Of a stretch of DNA of 64,000 nt, positions 52,424-61,300 are shown one piece after another. Source of the stretch: Fistulifera solaris (taxonomy: Eukaryota; Bacillariophyta; Bacillariophyceae; Naviculales; Stauroneidaceae); the NCBI GenBank assembly GCA_030295235.1, contig AP026138.1, forward strand, positions 558,001 through 622,000. The letters run 5' to 3'. The notes beneath the pieces were generated by a model. The model had not been told where the DNA came from. It worked only from the letters and a program-made list of their open reading frames with translations, and searched no databases. The translations under genes and the position numbers were made by a program. The stretch's first letter is position 1, and each line of letters opens with the position of its first letter.

Positions 52424-53782
52424 CTACGTCTGCATCAGTCGTTTTCGAGCCACGGTCTCGGGAACACTACTGGTCTCGGACAAAAACTCATCCAACTCGT
52501 TCTGCATTTCACCATTGCGTCGTGGTCGTTGGTTCTCGTCGTCATGATAAATACAAGTGTTGAGTCCATTCTTGCTCGTAAAAAGTTCTTCCAAAATAGC
52601 ACCATCGGTTGGGTTGATGACGTGGGCTCGTGTGACACCCCGCTCCAAGGCCCAAGCCGACCATCCGAGATGGAGCAACAGCTCGACGGCCGACGAACTG
52701 AGATTCTGACGTGCATTCTCAAAGCTGGCAAAGCCCGTGTTGAATATCTTGACATGATTGTGTTCGACAAGATCGTTGACGAAACTAAGAGGGACTTCTT
52801 GTAACGGCAAACCATTTTTCTTTTGCAAGAACGACCCTTCGTTGGCCATGTAAACCAGTTTGTGCGCCCCCAAAGAAGCGGCCACGGATGCCGCCAGATG
52901 GTAGCCGTTCACATCCACCAGTTCCCCGTAGGGAGTCGTCCCCACCGTCGTCAACAGCACAATATCATTGTCGTGCATGACTTGCTTGATTCGCTGCTCG
53001 TGCACTTCCGCCGTGTAGCCATTGTATTGAAAGTCCTCATCGTGCACTCTGCCGAATCGTTGCGCCGAGTAAAAGTTACCCGAAACAATGTTTCCTTCAT
53101 TCTGTGAACCATTGTGATGTCGCAAGAAACGATTGAGTTTGCGTTCGACTTCGGTGCGAATGAAACCGGCTTCTTCTTGAAATTGGCGTAGCGTGTTACG
53201 GTCGGTGATGCGCAGCGCGTTGTGACATTCGTGCGCATTCTTCATAAGGTCAAAGTCACAATTGTCGACATTGAACCGACACCCCACCACAATCACCAGC
53301 TTCATTCCCAACAACCAAGAGAGCGCCAGATCCGACAAAATACTATTGATTTCTTTCGAATCCAACAAATCACCGGGCAAGTGTACGACACAAATCTTGC
53401 CGTGATGCGACGCAATGTACGGGGCCGAGCATTCCATCATCGCCGCGACCGGATACGCATTTTCCAATCCATTCAATCGTTGGGCGTTTTTGAATTGCTC
53501 CAACTCGGACGCTTTCTCTTCTTCCAACGCTTGTGTGGAGACAATTTCGACTTGCGAGGGATCGCGCAATGATGCGATCGAGGGTCGTGTGCGGGCACCC
53601 AATTTCGTATCAAAGACGGAAAAATCGACGGATAGTGGTGCGGAGTCATGCGATTCTTGTCGTTCGTCGTCAGATAACTTATAACGCGTCGTCGTCGAAA
53701 TGGAAGTGTATTTCAACGGCACCGAAAAGGATTCCGCCAAATGTATTAAGGCCAGCACGAACAGAGTCAGCCGTAAAATCAT
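52424..53782 (-). CDS. N-acetylglutamate synthase-like, amino-acid-kinase domain only
   Basis: Resembles the amino-acid-kinase half of ArgA-type N-acetylglutamate synthase (first step of arginine synthesis). 452 residues, ATG 53782. Signal peptide LTLFVLALIHLAES followed by FSVPLKY suggests the plastid. Domain landmarks: APYIASHHGKICVVHLPGD, LSWLLGMKLVIVVGC, the insertion with GYTAEVHEQRIKQV, LLTTVGTTPYGELVDVNGY, and a C-terminal ELLLHLGWSAW with GAILEELFTSKNGLNTCIY, where an ArgA protein would continue into its GNAT acetyltransferase domain. Here the chain ends about 45 residues later (acidic, no GNAT motif), and no GNAT exon is seen in the 368 bp downstream. It may be a regulatory or NAGK-partner protein rather than a synthase. 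I see no frame break near the end. Confidence 0.75.
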   Translation of the reverse strand: MILRLTLFVLALIHLAESFSVPLKYTSISTTTRYKLSDDERQESHDSAPLSVDFSVFDTKLGARTRPSIASLRDPSQVEIVSTQALEEEKASELEQFKNAQRLNGLENAYPVAAMMECSAPYIASHHGKICVVHLPGDLLDSKEINSILSDLALSWLLGMKLVIVVGCRFNVDNCDFDLMKNAHECHNALRITDRNTLRQFQEEAGFIRTEVERKLNRFLRHHNGSQNEGNIVSGNFYSAQRFGRVHDEDFQYNGYTAEVHEQRIKQVMHDNDIVLLTTVGTTPYGELVDVNGYHLAASVAASLGAHKLVYMANEGSFLQKKNGLPLQEVPLSFVNDLVEHNHVKIFNTGFASFENARQNLSSSAVELLLHLGWSAWALERGVTRAHVINPTDGAILEELFTSKNGLNTCIYHDDENQRPRRNGEMQNELDEFLSETSSVPETVARKRLMQT

Positions 53783-54403
53783 CGTCTTGATTCGCTATTA
53801 ATTTGAATTGGATTGTTGTGTAGAAAAGAGTCTTTTCAAATTGCAAATGAAATCGTTAGGATCCTGTTCTTGTGAAATGGCTGGATGCCAACCGAAATAA
53901 AAAAAAGTCTGGCAGCTCGCGAGAGGTTCGCCGACACACGTTCGAAAGTGCAGGTGTGGCTCTTTCGACGCTTTTTTTCGAAACGGTCTCCTTTCGAAGG
54001 ACGGAGACTCCGATCGAAATTGAGACAACGGGACTCAAGATGACTCTAGGCTAAAACGTAGTCGTACAGTTTACGACTACTACAAGGTAACGCCAAGATC
54101 GCGGATCGCTCACCGTCATCAGGACCGTTACGTTCGCGTGGCGCGAATGACCCCAAAGGGGATAGTCCAAAGTAGGCTACGACATGGCACAGGTACGACG
54201 GTTTGCCTTATCCGAAGCGCATCGCTGCGACATGAAAGATCTTCCGCGACGGAATGCGCATCAATTCTCGAAGAAAACCGAGTCAAACAAACGAAAACGA
54301 CGATGGTGAATAAAACCCTCCATCCGACCATTGTTTGGCAAAGATAACAAATAGACTCACAACTCATCACTCCAGGGACCTGCGCTAGAACTAATTGAAA
54401 CAA
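53783..54403. other. divergent intergenic region
   Basis: Upstream region of the NAGS-like gene and of the small ORF at 54404. No repeat or RNA gene recognised. Confidence 0.4.
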
Positions 54404-54577
54404 ATGACATCCCCCGCCTACAAAGTACTGCAAGCACGCGCCTTGCAGTGTTCGTTCTCATCCGTCTTTCATCTCAAACGCACGGGGATGAATCCCCAAC
54501 AAGCTGCGTTTCTCGAAAGGGTCTTTTTGGGTGCCGTAGGGGGGCCACTGTTGGTTCTGGGATTCTCTGGATTGTAG
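54404..54577 (+). CDS. possible small membrane protein, 57 aa
   Basis: Short ORF from ATG 54404. N-terminal 25 residues are uncharged or basic (MTSPAYKVLQARALQCSFSS), mitochondrial-presequence-like; then GMNPQQAAFLERVFLG and a hydrophobic Gly/Leu-rich end (GGPLLVLGFSGL). I do not recognise it. It is included because the composition looks protein-like and it stands alone in a 1.1-kb gap; it may be spurious. Confidence 0.3.
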   Translation: MTSPAYKVLQARALQCSFSSVFHLKRTGMNPQQAAFLERVFLGAVGGPLLVLGFSGL

Positions 54578-54965
54578 CCATCAATAATGGTTCACAAAGC
54601 GACAAGTGAACGAGCGTTTTGACCAAGTTTGACCTTTTCTGCTCATTCGAACTGGTCTGATTCAATCTCAAAAGTTAGAGGCAACATCGCAACAGAGATC
54701 TCATATGCTTTTTCATTTTACATGCTAGCTTGATGAGATAAAGATAGTCATGAACGCGCAAAGATTGTGCTCGGAAGCTGAAGGGTTTCATTTTATAGCG
54801 GTGATACCGAAAAAACCTGTTTGACAATCGATGCACATAGGCTGAAAGCATTATAGTCATGTTATTCAACTAAAGTATGCGTATTCTATACTCTATAAAA
54901 GAAATCGTGGTACTGGACTCTGGACTCCAGCAAAGATACGCGTGGTGAGTTGCAAGAGCCAGTCG
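54578..54965. other. intergenic region
   Basis: Convergent gap between the small ORF and the subtilase gene; AT-rich, no feature recognised. Confidence 0.4.
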
Positions 54966-56167
54966 TTAGGCAATGAGACTCGTTTGCAACAACCGCCTAG
55001 GAGTTCCGACCAACGATAATAGATAAGTTTTGACTTTTCCAATCGATTGACTACTCATGGCTTCCCATACTTGAGCCGGCGTCCAATCCGGATGAGCTTG
55101 CAAATACATGGCCGCAGCGCCGGCCACATGAGGGCAGGCCATACTCGTACCCGTTTTCCTGTCTACCGCGTCATCACGGGTGTGTCCCGCCGATAAGATC
55201 CGCGCACCCGGTGCGAAAATATCGACGCACTTTCCGTAATTCGAAAACAAACCCATCATGTCGTATCGGGCCGTTGCGCCGACACTAATGACACTTTTGG
55301 CCGCGGCGGGCGAATACCGACACGCATTGCGGAAAAAGTTACCGGCGGCGACCACGACCACGATACCATCCGCGACGGTCGCTTCCAGTGCCTCATTGAA
55401 TGCTTCACTGTATTCTCCGGCTAACGACATGTTGATTACCATCGGCGTGGATGGATTGGCCAGCTTTTGGTCTCTGACATATTCGAGTCCCTGTAACGCA
55501 TTCGCTAACGATCCTTCGCCTTTCGAAGACAAGACTTTCACAGCAATCAGCTCCACATCCTTGGCCACACCGAACGAACTCCCTCCCACTGTCCCGGCCA
55601 CATGGGTACCGTGACCAAACCGCTAATGACATTCAAGCCACACGAGGCGCGTCCGCCAAAGTCCTGGTGCGTCGTGCGAATCCCCGTATCAAATATGTAG
55701 ACCTGGACACCCGCGCCGGTTTGTGTGTAAGAATACTGATTGTCCAAGAAAGGACGCTCCTGATCAATGCGGTCGAGTCCCCAAGAAGGCGGATTCGACT
55801 GTGCCATATTCGCAACCCTCAGTTTAATATTCTGTTCAAATATTTTAGGTGAAATGAATGAGTGAGTAAACGCTCGTATATATAAGGAAACACTTACGGG
55901 CACAACTTTGGCTACTGCCGAATCATTCTCCCACTCTTTGGCTACATCTTCTGTGACACCATCTACGGCTATGCCTTGACGTAGCTCCGTCAAAATTTGT
56001 GGTGATTGTGATTCTTGCTGTTGTTCTGCTCTGGCAAATAACCGTTGTTGAGTGGCCATTTTGTCAGAGTCTTCTGTGAAAAAGACAATGTACTGGCCGG
56101 GAATTTGACTTTCGCCAGTGCAAAAGCTTGTGGTAGTGGCAAGAAGAATAAAAACAAAGAGAATCAT
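54966..56167 (-). CDS. proteinase-K-like subtilase (one frame break)
   Basis: Secreted serine protease, family S8, proteinase-K-like. ATG 56167 opens a signal peptide (MILFVFILLATTTSFCTG), then an I9-type propeptide (QYIVFFTEDSDK). The catalytic triad is present: Asp in VYIFDTGIRTTHQDF, His in GHGTHVAGTV, Ser in GTSMACPHVAG; the oxyanion Asn lies in VVVVAAGNFFRNAC. A 66-bp intron at 55832-55897 (GTAAGTG...TGAACAG on the coding strand) is a multiple of three and stop-free, so retention would insert 22 residues. The frame steps at A3 55617-55619 (plus strand); one extra base restores SGFGHGTH, directly before the catalytic His. 378 residues when repaired. With this break in a conserved motif, an assembly error is likelier than gene loss. 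Confidence 0.85.
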
Positions 56168-56723
56168 AGTTGAAGCCTTGTCCTCTTGGCTAACAAAACA
56201 TGACGTGTCTATCGTACTCGGTATCCTCGACTAATGAATCAAATTGCGGCGCACACGAAGAAATCAAAAGAGAATGAGAAAACAGCAAAGTTTTCGCAGC
56301 CAGCTCTGTGAAATGTTTTGGTTCAACGTTCAACGCTTTTTTTCCTTTTGGCCGGATTTTTTTGGGTGTTGTTCACGTTTCATGGAATTAGATATTAGTA
56401 CCACGCGGTACCCGTAATTGTATCCATAAAACTAAAAAGCTATATTTTCTCCTTGCTAAAAAGTAGTTCGCGCCATCCCGCATCTCCTGGAAGACATCCG
56501 AACTTGCGAACGCAAGCGAATGGAGTTCTATCCAGCTAATCCAGTTAACATAAACTAATGGTAGTAGGGAAGTTGAATTAGGCTTTGAAGTCTAATACAC
56601 CGCATCTCATTTAGTTCGACTCCTGCCTCTCTGTGTCAATCTTTGCAGTTACAGAACACGATAAAATAAACTCCGTTTTCTTTTGTTGTCATTTTTGTTA
56701 GATTACATCCTTTGTACAATAGA
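56168..56723. other. intergenic region
   Basis: Subtilase upstream region; contains a GTACCACGCGGTAC palindrome at about 56398-56411. No gene. Confidence 0.4.
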
Positions 56724-57104
56724 TTAAAATTCAGGGAAGATCAGCTTTTCCGGTAGAGGTCCAAAAGACGAAGATCGAAGGTCGATCAGCTCGATGTGCC
56801 TGTCAATGAGGGGAGCCCGAGGACACACCGGTTTCGCAATTTCGCGTCCATCCTTTTTTGGCGTCTTGGCGAAGGTAAACGTTTCAGAGTGCTGCTGAGA
56901 TCTAGCAATAAACTCTTGTTCTCTCTCATTGTCAACATCACTCTTGATGTCTAGCATCGCTAGATTTGGTTGGAGAAGGCTCCTTACAGGGTTCTCATTG
57001 CGCGTCCTACGGAAAGAAAGGCGGAACGGGCTGGTGTCGGATTTTTGGAAGCGGTCCGCTGAGGCAGGAAGACTTTTCGATGAGGGTTTGGCAGTTCGGC
57101 ACAT
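56724..57104 (-). CDS. hypothetical protein, 126 aa
   Basis: ORF from ATG 57104 (the frame is open further to 57317 but only from a GTG). Mostly hydrophilic, rich in Arg, Ser, Lys and Pro (MCRTAKPSSKSLPASADRFQ, then RTRNENPVRSLLQPNLAMLD), with DIKSDVDNEREQEFIARSQQ and a C-terminal acidic-hydrophobic end. I do not recognise it and it has no signal peptide or membrane segment. It may be a nuclear or cytosolic disordered protein, or non-coding. Confidence 0.35.
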   Translation of the reverse strand: MCRTAKPSSKSLPASADRFQKSDTSPFRLSFRRTRNENPVRSLLQPNLAMLDIKSDVDNEREQEFIARSQQHSETFTFAKTPKKDGREIAKPVCPRAPLIDRHIELIDLRSSSFGPLPEKLIFPEF

Positions 57105-58377
57105 CGTATCAAGTAAAAAGTCGCTCTTTAATTTAAAGGATAACACACCAAAGATCGTCTTTGGTAGCGAAGTTTGCAAAAAGAATGAGACGCTTTGTTG
57201 ATTTCGAAATGGTTCTCTTCCGGCAAAATAGCGGAGAAATGGAAAAATGAGAACCTCTGGACAGCAGGGAATGCCACTTTTCCCTTCCGATTTCCGCACG
57301 AAAACAGCTGATACCACAACATTTTACTTGATAGACAAGTCCGTTTCTAAGTCAGGAACGGGGCGTTAACGAGTAACTGTGAGTAGAAATGTACGACAAA
57401 TGACTTTGACGCTTTGACGTTATTATACCTAAACTGGTCATTGTTTGTTAGTGACTACCTCCTCTATGACTTCGTAGTTTATCTATGACTATTTACCTAC
57501 AACCTACGCCAGTGCTCATTGTTTGGCGTCATTGAGTCTGGTCCATAAAGTAGGTAATTCCTTCTCTAAGCAGTATCATGACCATAATCCAATGACAATG
57601 ACCCTTTTGGAGTCCAACGTCCAATCTTTAGCCGCTAACCCTACTGAATCAATAACCTGTTCACGGATGATTTTGTTACGAGTCACGAGTCGTCATAGCA
57701 AGTCAAAATGGGTTCTTGAGGTTCTGGACTGACTAGCAATGTTAAGCACCGGTGATTTCGTATTATGATTGTAGTTTTCAAGTGAGCAGTGGTATAAATT
57801 ATTAAACAAGACCACTCACCAAGCCACATCATCGAAGTTTGGGCACCAACGTAAAGCGTGGTACAAGGATTGATATTTGCGCTATCTTCGTTGATAACAT
57901 CCTAAAAAGAAAACGAATTCCCTTGAAGTGACATGTGACATAGGTCTTAATTCTGCAAGGTAGCGAGGCAATCTAAAGGCAACTAAACTCTTTGCGTGCC
58001 GAGTGCCAAAACTCCAATCTACAGTCGACCCTAACCCGAACCTTTTTCATAGCATGGAAGGCAGGTATTTAGACGTTAAACTGCTAATATGGTTCTAAGT
58101 GATACGATTTGAATTTATCAAACGACTACAGTAAAAGAGAGTGTAGCTATAATTCTGTACTCGAATTTATGTGAAACTTCAAAAGTCGTTGACGCGCAAG
58201 TCGGAGCAGATCATCACCATGATGATGATTTTCTATTGTTTGCTCCTTGCTCGCACATCTTTCTCCCCTCATTATTGTCATTTGTAATACTCCGGAGTAC
58301 TTTTTTATTGTAGGCAAAACAAAGAAACTAAGAATTTGTTTGCACGTTCAATTACCTGATTGAGGATTTCTTTCGAC
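57105..58377. other. long intergenic region with an exon-like island
   Basis: About 1.3 kb. On the minus strand, 57820-57901 is an 82-bp stop-free stretch bounded by a polypyrimidine-AG (CTTTTTAG) and GTGAGT, as an internal exon would be (DVINEDSANINPC...MMWL). I find no partner exons, so I do not call a gene. An AATACTCCGGAGTACTTT palindrome lies at about 58287. The rest is the upstream region of the secreted protein. Confidence 0.35.
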
Positions 58378-61300
58378 ATGGTTACGCAAAATCAACGACG
58401 ACAAAGAGCTGTCGTCTCCTTGTTGGTGATGATGTGCACATCGGTTGTGTCACAAAATGTCGAGTGCCGACTAAAGCCAGATGAGTCCGGAGCGCTCAAG
58501 TACGTTTGTGAAGTCGATCAACCACTCCCGATGGTAAATGTCATTACAAACAACTCGTCCGAAGCGCCGACGGCAGCACCCACCGTAACAATGCGAACGA
58601 TCGTTCCTCAATTGCAGTATCTCGGTGAACCCGTCAATATTCAAACTCCCTTAGAAAACTGTCAAGGCGACTGCGACACTGACTGGGACTGCGGATACGG
58701 TCTTAATTGTTTCCATCGCCGCGCCAAAGAGCCCGTGCCGGGATGCGGAAGAGATGGAATTCGAGCCGTGGATTACTGCTATATTCCTCGGCCGGGCGAG
58801 CTTGTTGTGGTTGGATCAAACTCGACTTCCAACATTTTTTATCCGTTTGGGCAATGTGAAGGTCATTGTGAGAGCGACGCGGATTGTATCTCGGGGTTGC
58901 AGTGTTTTGTTCGTGATGATTTCGAAGCAGTACCTGGTTGTACAGGGGTCGGTGCTCAAGGAACAAACTACTGCTACCTCGCCCCTCCGAGCGATCAACC
59001 TTCTTCCGTACCATCCGATCAGCCTTCCGACGTACCATCGCTAACTCCTTCCGTAGAATTATCTGCAGTACCGTTCTCTGCAATGTCCGTCACACCGAGC
59101 ACAGAGGTCTTTGTTGAGACAGAAGGTACACGCTTCCGTTTTGCCGGCTTCCCTCCTCATAATCCTCTACTGGGTATGTGTGAAGGTCACTGTGCTTCCG
59201 ATGCGGATTGCGAACTCGGATTGGTTTGTGAGCGACGCGTTGAATTTGATAAAATGTCAAGTTGCTCGGGAGTAGGAATGATTGGTGTAAATTACTGTGT
59301 GGAGCCTCAGGATGGTCAGTTGAGATTGATCGGAAACGAGAAAGACGCGTTGCATTTTCCCTACGGAATGTGTGAAGGTCATTGTACATGTAGCCTGGAT
59401 TGTCGTGCCGGCTTGCAATGTTTCCGCCGCGATGATGTTGAAAGTGTTCCGGGATGCAGTGGTAGTGGTGCTTCTGGAAGAAATTACTGCTACGATCCCG
59501 ACGATTCTGACTTTGATGGATCTGAAGTGAAGACAGCATCGCCTTCCGTGATGGAATCCTCAGCGATAGTCAGCGATTATCCCAGTGATTCGCCCAGCGA
59601 TCTTCCCAGCGAAATGCCCAGCGATCTACCAAGTGATTCGCCGAGTACAGTAACCTCCGACTACCCTTCTTCCGAGCCAAGTCAAAGTCCAGTGTTGTTT
59701 CGGCCCACAGAAGGAAATTCGTATCGCCCGAGCTTGACCCCATCCCTTCGTCCCTCGATTCATCCATCGGCTTCGCCATCGTCAGTGCCAAGTATCCATC
59801 AATCAGGGGCTCCATCTCAACAGAAAACCATGACCCCTACGAGCTTTAGAGGAAATGATCTGGAAGAGTCAAGTGTCCCTACTTTTGAGCCCTCGACTGT
59901 AGCATTGTCGGATCCTCCGTCGATTGTCCATACTAACGAACAATCGTCTATTCCGACTTCCACACAAGATTCAAGGGTACCATCTGCATCTCCCAGTGTC
60001 TTTATTGGTTCTATCGCACCGTCAAGTACTCCTTCGGTGGCTCCAGCTGAAACTGAAAGCTCAAAACCTTCAACAGTCACGTCCGGTACGCCTTCAATAG
60101 CACCGACAGTGCAACAATCTTCTGAGCCCTCTGCAGAACCTTTATCAATGTCGCCGTCGAAAATTTCCAGTACCGTGCCATCAAATGTCGCCTCTTCGAG
60201 CGTCCCCTCAGCTCCACCCTTCGTTCAGCAATCGTCGGAGCCGTCTGTTAAAGCCACTTCTTTGTCACCATCCGCGGTGCCATCGGTCGCAGCCACTTCG
60301 AATGTACCGTCACTTTTACCTTCCGTCCTGCAATCGTCAGAGCCCTCTCGAACTACCTCTTCGGCACCTTCTGGCTCACCCTCCACCGCGGCCACTACGA
60401 ATGCACCGTTAGTAATACCTTCCGTTCGGGAATCATCCGATCCCACTGTGCAAGCAGCCCCATCCGATGTTCCAAGTGCCGCGCCATCAAATAATCGGTC
60501 CATTCAAGTGTCACCTGAACCCTCAGTGCCCTCAGTGAAGACCAGTTCCTTGGTCCCGTCTGATACTCCCAGTGCCGCTCCATCAATCAGAAGGTCTGTC
60601 CAAGAATCAGCTGAACCCTCAGTGAAAACCACTTCATTGGCGCCGTCCGACAGGCCAAGCACGACGCCATCATCTTCGCCCTCTGTTCGGGAATCGATCG
60701 AACCTTCAGTGAAGACTCCTTCAGTTGTCCCTTCTGATATTCCGAGTGCCGAGCCATCAGATGTACGATCCATTCAACCTTCAGCTGAACCTTCAGAGAA
60801 AGGTACTTCAATCGCTTCGTCCGACAGTCCCAGCACTTTGCCATCGATTACGGTCGCTTCGAATACACCAACATCTCTGCCTTCTGTTCGAGAATCATTC
60901 GAGCCCTCAGTGGACAAAACACCATTAGCTCCTTCTGATATTCCGAGTGCGGCGCCATCAAATGTACGGTCAATCGGAGTGTCAGACGAGCCCTCAGTGA
61001 CATCCATTTCGATGGCTCCGTCCGACAACCCAAGCGCTTTGCCATCAATTGCTGCTACTTCGGATGCTCCATCGTTTTCACCTTCCATTCAGGAATCGTT
61101 CAACCCCTCAGTAAAGATTACTTCATCAGCTCCTTCTGATATTCCGAGTGCCGCGCCGTCGAATGTACGATCCATCGAAGTGTCAGACGAGCCCTCAGTG
61201 TCATCCATTTCGATGGCTCCGTCCGACAACCCAAGCACTTTGCCATCGATTGCTGCTACTTCGGATACTCCCTCGCTGTTACCTTCTGTAACTACATCCG

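Noticed and set aside
9640-58300. Recurring ACGGAGTA/TACTCCGT motif (9647, 9690, 23056, 49038; variant at 58289)
   Set aside because: Count is not far above random expectation for an 8-mer in 64 kb on both strands; no fixed position relative to genes.
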